11,941 nt of DNA, taken from positions 3,138 through 15,078 of the forward strand of contig JABUUA010000044.1 in NCBI GenBank assembly GCA_021443405.1. Reading direction: 5' to 3'. The position numbers were made by a program, and so were the translations under genes. The stretch comes from Bacteroidaceae bacterium (GTDB lineage Bacteria > Bacteroidota > Bacteroidia > Bacteroidales > Bacteroidaceae). Positions 1 through 7,022 of this stretch are shown in pieces. The notes beneath the pieces are model-generated. The model ran no database searches and was not told the DNA's origin. It saw only the letters and a list, made by a program, of their open reading frames with translations. The stretch's first letter is position 1. Every line of letters begins with the position of its first letter.

Positions 1-1073
1 TTGTTAACGCCGAAGCCCTTGTCGCAGCGCTCCTTGGCGGCACGCGATGCCACGTCACGAGGCACGAGGTTACCGAAGGCGGGATAGCGGCGCTCCAGGT
101 AGTAGTCACGGTCCTCCTCGGGAATCTCGTAACCCTGCTTCGTACCCTCCTGCAGTGCCTTGGCATCTTCCAATTTCTTGGGAACCCAGATACGGCCATC
201 GTTACGCAACGACTCTGACATCAAGGTCAGTTTCGACTGCTTGTCGCCGTGCACGGGGATACAGGTGGGGTGAATCTGTACGTAAGAGGGGTTTGCAAAG
301 TAGGCACCCTTACGATAAGCCTGGATGGCTGCCGTGCAGTTGCAACCCATGGCGTTGGTCGAGAGGAAGTAAGCGTTACCGTAACCGCCGGTGGCGATAA
401 CCACAGCGTTGGCAGAGAAACGCTCAAGCTTGCCGGTAACCAAGTTCTTGGCAATGATACCGCGAGCACGACCGTCAACGATAACAACGTCCTCCATCTC
501 ATAACGCGTATAGAGTTTTACCTTACCGGCCTCTACCTGACAAGAGAGAGAACTGTAGGCACCGAGCAACAGCTGCTGGCCTGTCTGACCCTTGGCATAG
601 AACGTACGGCTCACCTGAGCACCGCCGAACGAACGGTTGGCAAGCATGCCACCGTACTCACGAGCAAAGGGAACACCCTGGGCAACACATTGGTCGATGA
701 TGTTGTTCGACACCTCGGCCAGACGATACACATTGGCCTCACGAGCACGATAGTCGCCGCCCTTCACCGTATCGTAGAAGAGACGATATACAGAGTCACC
801 ATCGTTCTGATAGTTCTTGGCTGCATTGATACCACCCTGGGCAGCAATAGAGTGGGCGCGACGGGGTGAGTCTTGAATGCAAAGGTTAATAACGTTGAAA
901 CCCATTTCACCCAGTGAGGCAGCGGCGCTGGCACCAGCCAGACCCGTACCCACCACGATGACGTCGAGCTTCAGTTTGTTCTTGGGGTTAACCAGACGCT
1001 GGTGTGCCTTATAGTTGGTCCACTTCTCCGCGATAGGTCCCTCGGGGATTCTTGAATCTATAGTCTTTGCCAT
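1..1073 (-). CDS. sdhA: Succinate dehydrogenase/fumarate reductase flavoprotein subunit (partial, C-terminus cut by window edge)
   Basis: This is the catalytic FAD subunit that interconverts fumarate and succinate at the cytoplasmic face of the inner membrane; in fermenting Bacteroidales it acts mainly as fumarate reductase (frdA). I read 357 codons from the ATG at 1073; the rest lies left of the window. Visible are the dinucleotide-binding GTGLAGAS near residue 42, RRAHSIAAQGGINA with His74 as the expected covalent FAD attachment site, an inner ATGGYGN FAD contact near 227, QIHPT at 266-270 with the substrate-binding His, MSESLRNDGR near 285-294, and NLVPRD with Arg339 as the likely proton-transfer arginine. 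It starts 26 bp after the sdhC stop, so the two are clearly one operon; the iron-sulfur subunit sdhB would be expected next, outside the window. The family is certain; the physiological direction is inferred. Confidence 0.96.
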   Translation of the reverse strand, partial: MAKTIDSRIPEGPIAEKWTNYKAHQRLVNPKNKLKLDVIVVGTGLAGASAAASLGEMGFNVINLCIQDSPRRAHSIAAQGGINAAKNYQNDGDSVYRLFYDTVKGGDYRAREANVYRLAEVSNNIIDQCVAQGVPFAREYGGMLANRSFGGAQVSRTFYAKGQTGQQLLLGAYSSLSCQVEAGKVKLYTRYEMEDVVIVDGRARGIIAKNLVTGKLERFSANAVVIATGGYGNAYFLSTNAMGCNCTAAIQAYRKGAYFANPSYVQIHPTCIPVHGDKQSKLTLMSESLRNDGRIWVPKKLEDAKALQEGTKQGYEIPEEDRDYYLERRYPAFGNLVPRDVASRAAKERCDKGFGVN

Positions 1074-1099
1074 AATTGTATATTCAATTTGTGGGGTTA

Positions 1100-1966
1100 T
1101 TAATTGGCACCTTGTGTCATCATGGGTTCACAAGCCTCGCAGTCCTCATGCACCATCTTGTCCTTGTGGCAGTGCATGCCCTCGGCCTTTTGGCAGCCAC
1201 CTTTGTGACCCTTGCAGCAGCCCTCGCCCTTCATGGGGCACTCAGTCTCAACGGCATTTTCATCGTCGTAATCACAAGGGGTCCAACCAGCACAGAAGGC
1301 GATGGCAACAGCGGCAAACATGGCCACCACGAGGGTGCAGAACACGTTACCGATGCAGCGCCAGCGCTCGAACCATACGTGACCGCTCCAGCCCAGCGTC
1401 TGAAGGGCACTCCAGAAACCGTGGGTCAGGTGGAACCACAGCGCTACCAACCATACGAGATAGATGGCTGTGTAAACACAACCGTAACCATGAACAGCTT
1501 TATAATAAAAAGTGTACGCAATCTGACCAACGCCATCGGCAGCGCCGATACCGTTGCCAGCGGTGATGTCCAACTCGGCGGCCATCATGTTCCACCAGAA
1601 GTTGAACAAGTGCAGACCCATACCGAGGATGACGATGATGCCCAGCACGAGCATGTTCTGGCTTGCCCATTCCACACTCTTAGGCTTGTCGGTCACCTCA
1701 TACGAGCTGTTACCACGAGCCTTTTTGTTCTGGAGTGTCAGCCAGAAGGCATAGATAAAATGCAAAGCCACCAGGCCAGCCAAACCGACGGTTGCTACTA
1801 CGGCATACCAGTTGGCGCCCAGAAACTCACAAATCATGTTGTAACCCTTAGCACTGATAAGGGCCACCACGTTCATTGACGCATGGAAGGTCAAGAACAG
1901 GATAAGCGCAATGCCTGTTACAGACATCACCACTTTCCTACCGATTGATGATTTAATTAACCACAT
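1100..1966 (-). CDS. sdhC: Succinate dehydrogenase/fumarate reductase cytochrome b558 subunit with Cys/His-rich C-terminal extension
   Basis: This is the di-haem membrane anchor that passes electrons between menaquinol and the flavoprotein/iron-sulfur subunits. The 288-residue protein opens with the family-typical MWLIKSSIGRKVVMSVTG and has five hydrophobic segments, roughly residues 12-38, 53-76, 104-126, 161-183 and 205-226. Histidines at 28, 69, 119 and 179 sit where the b558 family places its haem ligands. Members of this family known to me are usually about 200-230 residues and end just after helix five. Here about 58 further residues follow, with Cys at 231, 243, 250, 251, 258, 266, 276 and 279 and His at 254, 265, 267 and 273. 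With five helices and a cytoplasmic N-terminus this tail should be periplasmic, which is inference. The gene leads the operon and has a good promoter at 2019-2050. Confidence 0.95.
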   Translation of the reverse strand: MWLIKSSIGRKVVMSVTGIALILFLTFHASMNVVALISAKGYNMICEFLGANWYAVVATVGLAGLVALHFIYAFWLTLQNKKARGNSSYEVTDKPKSVEWASQNMLVLGIIVILGMGLHLFNFWWNMMAAELDITAGNGIGAADGVGQIAYTFYYKAVHGYGCVYTAIYLVWLVALWFHLTHGFWSALQTLGWSGHVWFERWRCIGNVFCTLVVAMFAAVAIAFCAGWTPCDYDDENAVETECPMKGEGCCKGHKGGCQKAEGMHCHKDKMVHEDCEACEPMMTQGAN

Positions 1967-2018
1967 AAATGATTGCTTTTAATATAATATATTATTAGAG
2001 TATTAGATGTTTTGCAGA

Positions 2019-2050
2019 CAAATTTAACGCTTTTTATCCATTTCTGCAAG
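2019..2050 (-). promoter_or_regulatory. Bacteroidetes-type promoter of the sdhC-sdhA operon
   Basis: Read on the minus strand, TAAATTTG at 2026-2019 matches the Bacteroidetes -7 consensus TAnnTTTG exactly. CTTG at 2050-2047 matches three of the four -33 bases (TTTG), and the spacer is 20 bp, the usual length. The predicted transcript starts near 2012 and has an AT-rich leader of about 45 nt before the sdhC ATG at 1966. It is the best-formed promoter in the window. Confidence 0.72.
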
Positions 2051-2081
2051 CGAATTACCAAAGACTTTCATCGAAAATGAT

Positions 2082-2089
2082 TACTTTTG
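2082..2089 (+). promoter_or_regulatory. -7 element of the mnmG promoter
   Basis: TACTTTTG fits the Bacteroidetes -7 consensus TAnnTTTG. I find no clear TTTG at the -33 position (about 2057-2062), so the promoter is weaker than the opposing sdhC one. Transcription would start near 2096, giving a leader of only about 17 nt to the ATG at 2113. This places the upstream in-frame ATG at 2077 before the transcript start and helps decide the mnmG start. Confidence 0.55.
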
Positions 2090-2112
2090 TAAACAGAAAA
2101 GACAGACAACTC

Positions 2113-3984
2113 ATGAAATGCAACTACGATGTGATAGTCGTCGGAGCCGGTCACGCTGGGTGCGAAGCGGCGGCATCGAGTGCCCAAATGGGTGCTCAAA
2201 CGCTACTTATCACTATGGATATGAATAAGATAGCGCAGATGAGTTGCAACCCAGCCATCGGTGGCATTGCCAAGGGACAGATAGTCCGCGAGGTGGACGC
2301 CCTGGGCGGTCACATCGGTCAGGTCACCGACCGGTGCGCCATACAGTTCCGAATGCTCAACAGGAGCAAGGGACCGGCCATGTGGAGTCCGCGTGCCCAA
2401 TGCGACCGAGGCAAATATATATGGGCATGGAGAGAGGTTCTCGAGAACCAGGACAACCTGTCGATTTGGCAAGACCAGGTAAAAGAATTGCTGGTGTCTG
2501 CTGGGCACGTGACAGGCATTCGCACCTATCTCGACGTGGAATTCTTAGCGCCTTGCGTGGTGATTACTGCGGGTACCTTCCTCAACGGCTTGATGCACAT
2601 AGGTCGCACACAGTTGCCCGGTGGGCGCTGCGCCGAGCCGGCGTCGTTGCATTTATCGGAGAGCATTGCCCGACACGGCATTCGCGTCGACCGCATGAAG
2701 ACGGGAACTCCGGTGCGCATCGACGGCCGAACGGTTGACTTCAGCCTTATGACACAACAGGAAGGAGAGGTCGACTTCCACAAGTTCTCCTATATGAGTG
2801 AGGCGCAGCAACTGGCTCAACTGCCTTGCTGGATTACATACACGAACCCAGAGGTGCACGAGCGCCTCCGCCAAGGATTGCCTGACTCGCCGCTTTACAA
2901 TGGACAAATCCAGAGCATCGGCCCGCGCTATTGCCCCAGCATCGAGACGAAACTTGTGACCTTTGCAGATAAGGAACAGCACCAACTCTTTCTCGAGCCC
3001 GAAGGCACCAGCACACAGGAGTTCTATCTTAATGGTTTCTCGTCGTCGATGCCCATCGACGTACAGTTGGAGGCACTCCGACTGATACCCGCCTTCCGCC
3101 ATCTGCAAGTCTATCGTCCGGGCTATGCCATCGAATATGACTTCTTCGACCCCACTCAGCTCTCGCACTCGCTGGAGTCACGTCTGGTCGAAGGACTCTT
3201 TTTGGCTGGCCAAGTCAATGGTACCACGGGCTACGAGGAGGCCGCTGGCCAAGGCATCGTGGCGGGCATCAACGCGGCACTAAAATGCAGCGGCTCGGCG
3301 CCCTTCACCATGAAGCGCGATGAGAGCTACATCGGGGTGCTGATAGACGACCTTGTGACCAAGGGCGTCGATGAGCCTTACCGCATGTTTACCTCGCGCG
3401 CCGAGTACAGAATTCTGCTACGTCAGGACGATGCCGACCGTCGATTGACCGAGCGCAGTTACCAACTGGGCTTGGCCACCTCCGAGCGTCACCAGCACTG
3501 GAAGCAGAAGGAGGCAGAGATAGAGCGCGTCATACACTTCTGCGAGGACTATAGCATCAAAGCACAATACGCCAACCAGTGGCTCGAGAAATACGACGCT
3601 ACCCCACTCCAGCGTGGTTGCAAACTGCTGGATTTGGTGTCGCGCCCGCAACTCACCATTGAACAGATTGCACACCACACGCCTCGTCTGGCCGAGTGCC
3701 TGCAGACGATACCCAACCGACGAGAGGAAATCGTGGAGGCAGCTGAGATACAAATCAAGTACAAGGGATATATCGAACGCGAGCGACAAATGGCCGACAA
3801 GATGCTGCGTCTCGAGGAGCTCAACCTTCGCGGCCGCTTCGACTACGACCAGATTCTACAACTCTCCACCGAAGCGCGACAGAAGCTCAAGCGCATCGAC
3901 CCCGAGACACTGGCCCAAGCAAGCCGCATCCCGGGCGTGTCGCCCAGCGACATCAACGTGCTGATGGTGCTCATGGGCCGATAA
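2113..3984 (+). CDS. mnmG: tRNA uridine-5-carboxymethylaminomethyl(34) synthesis enzyme MnmG (GidA)
   Basis: MnmG is the FAD- and NADH-dependent partner of the GTPase MnmE; together they install the carboxymethylaminomethyl group on U34 of certain tRNAs, keeping two-codon box decoding accurate. The 623-residue product has the full-length architecture: FAD motif DVIVVGAGHAGCEAA at about 6-20, the family signature GGIAKGQIVREVDALGG near 49-65, GPRYCPSIETK near 269-279, the second FAD-contact segment TGYEEAAGQG near 371-380, and a helical C-terminal MnmE/tRNA-binding region ending in GVSPSDINVL. An ATG at 2077 would add 12 residues with no family counterpart and lies upstream of the predicted transcript start, so I chose 2113, which gives the usual short lead into the FAD motif. 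It is the first gene of the plus-strand run and diverges from sdhC. Confidence 0.97.
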   Translation: MKCNYDVIVVGAGHAGCEAAASSAQMGAQTLLITMDMNKIAQMSCNPAIGGIAKGQIVREVDALGGHIGQVTDRCAIQFRMLNRSKGPAMWSPRAQCDRGKYIWAWREVLENQDNLSIWQDQVKELLVSAGHVTGIRTYLDVEFLAPCVVITAGTFLNGLMHIGRTQLPGGRCAEPASLHLSESIARHGIRVDRMKTGTPVRIDGRTVDFSLMTQQEGEVDFHKFSYMSEAQQLAQLPCWITYTNPEVHERLRQGLPDSPLYNGQIQSIGPRYCPSIETKLVTFADKEQHQLFLEPEGTSTQEFYLNGFSSSMPIDVQLEALRLIPAFRHLQVYRPGYAIEYDFFDPTQLSHSLESRLVEGLFLAGQVNGTTGYEEAAGQGIVAGINAALKCSGSAPFTMKRDESYIGVLIDDLVTKGVDEPYRMFTSRAEYRILLRQDDADRRLTERSYQLGLATSERHQHWKQKEAEIERVIHFCEDYSIKAQYANQWLEKYDATPLQRGCKLLDLVSRPQLTIEQIAHHTPRLAECLQTIPNRREEIVEAAEIQIKYKGYIERERQMADKMLRLEELNLRGRFDYDQILQLSTEARQKLKRIDPETLAQASRIPGVSPSDINVLMVLMGR

Positions 3985-4014
3985 CCCATCCCTACGAAGC
4001 CGGTGGCTCGCCAA

Positions 4015-4030
4015 TGTTACACGTGGAACA
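4015..4030. promoter_or_regulatory. Candidate parS (ParB-binding) site
   Basis: TGTTACACGTGGAACA lies in the mnmG-apt gap. It is a near-perfect palindrome: every base pairs with its symmetric partner except the pair at positions 5 and 12. It matches the widely conserved bacterial parS consensus TGTTTCACGTGAAACA at 14 of 16 positions, and both differences fall at that variable symmetric pair. ParB binds parS to load the chromosome segregation complex, normally near the replication origin. No parA or parB gene is in the window, so the function is inferred from the motif alone. Confidence 0.6.
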
Positions 4031-4050
4031 ATAATAAAACATCATATACT

Positions 4051-4581
4051 ATGAACAACGAAATTCTGCTGAAGAACCTTCGCAACGTGCCCGACTTCCC
4101 CATCCCAGGCATTCAATTCAAGGACGTCACCACCTTGTTCAAGGACCCCGAGTGCTTACGAATCATGGTGGACGAGATTTACGAACTGTACAAAGACAAG
4201 GGTATCACCAAGGTGGTAGGCTTGGAAAGTCGAGGCTTTGTGTTAGGAGCCGCTGTCGCGTTACGCTTAGGAGCGGGGTTTGTGATGTGCCGAAAGCCCG
4301 GTAAATTACCCGCACAAACACGCAAGGCTACCTATATGAAGGAATATGGTAAGGACACTATCGAGATTCACGACGACGCTATTACGGAGGACGACGTCGT
4401 GCTCATCCACGACGATTTACTGGCGACGGGCGGCACCATGGCTGCAGCCTACGGACTCGTCAAGGGCTTCAATCCCAAGAAAACCTTCATCAACTTCATC
4501 ATCGAGCTTGCCATCGAGGGCTTGAACGGCCGGGAGTGCTTCGGCGATGATGTGGAAATCACCACACTCATGACCATATAA
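4051..4581 (+). CDS. apt: Adenine phosphoribosyltransferase
   Basis: Apt is a cytoplasmic salvage enzyme that joins adenine to PRPP to give AMP and pyrophosphate. The 176-residue product is the normal length. It shows the opening PDFPIPGIQFKDVTTLFKDP at 14-33, ESRGF at 59-63, the flexible-loop region RKPGKLP at 81-87 and the PRPP-binding signature VVLIHDDLLATGGT at about 116-129, with paired Asp and the Thr-Gly-Gly phosphate loop. Most family members have Val before the Asp pair where this one has His, a mild variation. The reading frame is open from an ATG at 4003, but that would add 16 unconserved residues and translate through the palindrome at 4015-4030; the ATG at 4051 follows an A/T-rich leader of the kind used for initiation in Bacteroidetes. 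It sits 66 bp after mnmG, probably co-transcribed. Confidence 0.96.
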   Translation: MNNEILLKNLRNVPDFPIPGIQFKDVTTLFKDPECLRIMVDEIYELYKDKGITKVVGLESRGFVLGAAVALRLGAGFVMCRKPGKLPAQTRKATYMKEYGKDTIEIHDDAITEDDVVLIHDDLLATGGTMAAAYGLVKGFNPKKTFINFIIELAIEGLNGRECFGDDVEITTLMTI

Positions 4582-4599
4582 CATTAGGACGTTCAGGCG

Positions 4600-4639
4600 C
4601 ACAAATACGGACGTGTGACCTTACACGTGCCTATTTGTG
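4600..4639. repeat. Long imperfect inverted repeat upstream of uvrC
   Basis: Arms of 17 nt at 4600-4616 and 4623-4639 pair at 15 of 17 positions around a 6-nt loop (GACCTT); the mismatches are C-C and G-G. The outer part is CACAAATA/TATTTGTG and the inner part ACGTGT/ACACGT. It fills most of the apt-uvrC gap and ends 25 bp before the uvrC ATG at 4665. There is no T-run after the stem, so it is not a standard intrinsic terminator. It could be an operator-like dyad, an mRNA hairpin or a processing site. Confidence 0.7.
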
Positions 4640-4664
4640 GCCGCACACATACGCTTGTGTCGCC

Positions 4665-6500
4665 ATGCAAACCAAGGAAGAACTCGACGCATATCTGAAG
4701 GGAATCATAAACAATTTACCTGATTGCCCTGGATGTTACCAGTATCTCGACGAGACGGGTACCATCATTTACGTGGGTAAAGCCAAGCGGTTGAAGCGTC
4801 GTGTCTCGAGTTATTTCCAGAAAGATCACCAAAACTTAAAGACGGCGCGCCTCGTTGCCTGCATCCGTGACATCAAATATATAGTGGTGAATACCGAGGA
4901 AGACGCGCTTCTATTAGAGAACAGCCTGATAAAACAGTGGAATCCTAAGTACAACATCCTGCTGAAAGACGGCAAAACGTACCCCAGCATCGTGGTGACC
5001 AACGAATATTTTCCGCGTATCTACCAAACACGCAAGATAGAAAGCAAGCGGTTCGGCACGTATTTCGGTCCGTATAGCCACATTCCAACGCTCAATTTGT
5101 TACTGGACCTCATACACAATCTCTACCCGATTCGCAAGTGTCACGAGAGCATCACACCCACCAGCATAGAGAAGGGAAAGCACCGTGAATGCCTCGATTA
5201 TCACATCAAGAACTGTCTCGGACCCTGCATCGGCAAGGTGTCGCACGAGGAATACGGGCGCTGGATAGAGGAAGCACGCGAGATTCTCAAGGGAAATACG
5301 CGGACGATTCAACAAGAAATGCTGGACGAGATGCAGCGTTTAGCCCAAGAAATGCGGTTTGAAGAGGCGGAAACCATCAAGAGAAAATACTTTCTGCTGG
5401 ACAATTATCGCAGTAAAAGCGAGGTGGTCAGCCATACGTTGCACAACATCGACGTCTATAATATAGAGGAAAGCGAGGGCGTGGCCTACGTCAATTACCT
5501 GCATGTCTCCAACGGATGTATTACGCAAGCCTTCACATTCGAAATAAAGAAACGGCTCGATGAAACGGTGGAGGAACTACTTATATTAGGAATTGGCGAA
5601 ATGAGAGAACGGTATCCTTCTGTATCCAAAGAGATTATTGTGCCGTTTCCCGTGGAACTTTTTATCGAAGGAGTGTGCTTCACAGTGCCACAGAAGGGCG
5701 ATAAACGGAAGCTTCTCGAGCTTTCGAAGCTCAATGTCATGCAGTACAAAAAGGACCGATTACTGCAGAACGATAAGCTGAATCCCGAACAAAAAGGCAC
5801 ACGCCTCATGTTAGAGTTGCAAAATCTATTGGCTCTACCGGAGATGCCACGCCAGATTGAGTGCTTCGACAACTCGAACATGCAAGGTCAAGATGCCGTT
5901 GCCGCCTGCGTGGTGTTTCGAATGGGGAAGCCCAGCAAGCGCGACTATCGGCACTATATTATAAAGACCGTGGAAGGACCGGACGATTATGCCTCCATGA
6001 AGGAAGTGGTGCGTAGGCGCTATTCACGAATGAAAAACGACGAAACACCCCTACCCGACCTCATCATCACCGACGGAGGAAGGGGCCAAATGGAGGTTGT
6101 CCGGCAGGTGGTGGAAGGAGAACTGGGCCTGAACATCCCGATAGCAGGCCTTGCGAAGGACAATCACCACCGCACGAACGAGCTATTGTATGGATTTCCA
6201 CCACAGGTTGTGGGCATGAAAACGGACAGCGCACTGTTCCATCTTCTCACGCAGATTCAGGACGAAGTACACCGTTTTGCCATCACATTCCATAGAAAAA
6301 AACGCAGCAAGAGCCAGACACATTCCGTGCTGGACGATATTCCCGGCATCGGGATAAAGTCGCGTGAGGCCCTCGTCAAGCAGTTCCGGAGCGTGAAACG
6401 TATGCGCGAGGCAGGCGAAGCAGCCATAGCCGCGGTCATAGGCACCGCGAAGGCTAAAATCCTTCTCGAAAGTCTTGCAAAAGCGGAAAAAAATAATTAA
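4665..6500 (+). CDS. uvrC: Excinuclease ABC subunit C
   Basis: UvrC is the dual-incision nuclease of nucleotide excision repair; loaded by UvrB at damaged DNA, it cuts on both sides of the lesion. The 611-residue product has all the expected parts: an N-terminal GIY-YIG nuclease (GCYQYLDETGTIIYVGKAK at about 23-41) for the 3' cut; a conserved cysteine set at 159, 176, 184 and 188 in the region reported to hold an iron-sulfur cluster; a UVR motif at about 213-250 for UvrB contact; an RNase H-like C-terminal nuclease for the 5' cut with Asp402 (FDNSN), Asp470 (ITDGG) and the EVHRFAITFHR histidine region at 534-544; and a tandem helix-hairpin-helix at about 555-605 with IPGIG. An in-frame TTG at 4635 would add 10 residues and lies inside the hairpin at 4600-4639, so I prefer the ATG. 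It is followed by dtd after 9 bp. Confidence 0.97.
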   Translation: MQTKEELDAYLKGIINNLPDCPGCYQYLDETGTIIYVGKAKRLKRRVSSYFQKDHQNLKTARLVACIRDIKYIVVNTEEDALLLENSLIKQWNPKYNILLKDGKTYPSIVVTNEYFPRIYQTRKIESKRFGTYFGPYSHIPTLNLLLDLIHNLYPIRKCHESITPTSIEKGKHRECLDYHIKNCLGPCIGKVSHEEYGRWIEEAREILKGNTRTIQQEMLDEMQRLAQEMRFEEAETIKRKYFLLDNYRSKSEVVSHTLHNIDVYNIEESEGVAYVNYLHVSNGCITQAFTFEIKKRLDETVEELLILGIGEMRERYPSVSKEIIVPFPVELFIEGVCFTVPQKGDKRKLLELSKLNVMQYKKDRLLQNDKLNPEQKGTRLMLELQNLLALPEMPRQIECFDNSNMQGQDAVAACVVFRMGKPSKRDYRHYIIKTVEGPDDYASMKEVVRRRYSRMKNDETPLPDLIITDGGRGQMEVVRQVVEGELGLNIPIAGLAKDNHHRTNELLYGFPPQVVGMKTDSALFHLLTQIQDEVHRFAITFHRKKRSKSQTHSVLDDIPGIGIKSREALVKQFRSVKRMREAGEAAIAAVIGTAKAKILLESLAKAEKNN

Positions 6501-6509
6501 TATTGCATC

Positions 6510-6962
6510 ATGAGAATCGTCATTCAACGTGTTCAGCACGCCTCAGTCACCATATCTGGGCGTCAGAAGTCGGCCATCCAGAAAGGTTACCTTATATTAT
6601 TAGGCATAGAGGAGGCCGACGGCATGGAAGATGTGGAGTGGCTCTGCCACAAAGTGGCCGGACTGCGCGTATTTGAGGACGAAAATGGCGTGATGAATCG
6701 CAGTATTATCGAGGAGAAAGGTGAGGTTTTAGTAGTCAGCCAGTTCACATTGATGGCAAGTTACAAGAAAGGCAACCGCCCGAGTTACATACGAGCCGCC
6801 CGGCACGAGACCGCCATCCCCCTTTACGAGGCCTTCTGCCAGCGCCTCGAAGAGCTCGTGGGCCGCCCAGTAGGGACGGGAGAATTCGGCGCAGACATGA
6901 AGGTAGAACTGCTGAACGACGGGCCCGTAACTATTTGTATGGACTCGAAAAACAAGGAATAA
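6510..6962 (+). CDS. dtd: D-aminoacyl-tRNA deacylase
   Basis: Dtd hydrolyses the ester bond of D-aminoacyl-tRNAs (and of mischarged glycyl-tRNA), recycling tRNA and keeping D-amino acids out of proteins. The 150-residue product is the usual length. Diagnostic motifs are MRIVIQRV at the start, SQFTL at 77-81 (the family SQxT motif) and NDGPVTI at 136-142, whose cis Gly-Pro lines the active site across the dimer, with VGTGEFGADM leading into it. It starts 9 bp after the uvrC stop behind an A-rich leader, so it is almost certainly translated from the same transcript. Confidence 0.96.
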   Translation: MRIVIQRVQHASVTISGRQKSAIQKGYLILLGIEEADGMEDVEWLCHKVAGLRVFEDENGVMNRSIIEEKGEVLVVSQFTLMASYKKGNRPSYIRAARHETAIPLYEAFCQRLEELVGRPVGTGEFGADMKVELLNDGPVTICMDSKNKE

Positions 6963-7022
6963 ACGGGCCTTTAACGGGACGAAAGAGACGAAGGAACACT
7001 AACAATTAAAACTATTATATAT

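Noticed and set aside
249..869. Long plus-strand open frame opposite sdhA
   Set aside because: It is antisense to a certain sdhA reading frame with all FAD motifs intact; its translation shows no recognisable domain.
1076..1879. 267-codon plus-strand open frame opposite sdhC
   Set aside because: It is a shadow of the sdhC coding strand; the minus-strand protein has the five helices, haem histidines and a good promoter.
2077..2112. 12-residue N-terminal extension of MnmG
   Set aside because: It lies over the predicted -7 box and upstream of the likely transcript start, and MnmG proteins normally start just before the FAD motif.
4003..4050. Upstream ATG start for apt
   Set aside because: The added residues are not family-like and the stretch contains the parS-like palindrome; the ATG at 4051 has an A/T-rich leader and gives the normal length.
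4619..4634. Second CACGTG as another parS site
   Set aside because: Only TTA plus the CACGTG core match; the right flank CCTAT does not match GAACA/AAACA, so it fails the consensus.
6922..6969. GGCCCGT/ACGGGCC inverted repeat across the dtd stop as a terminator
   Set aside because: The stem is only 7 bp with a 34-nt loop, no T-run follows, and the left arm encodes the conserved Gly-Pro-Val of the active site.
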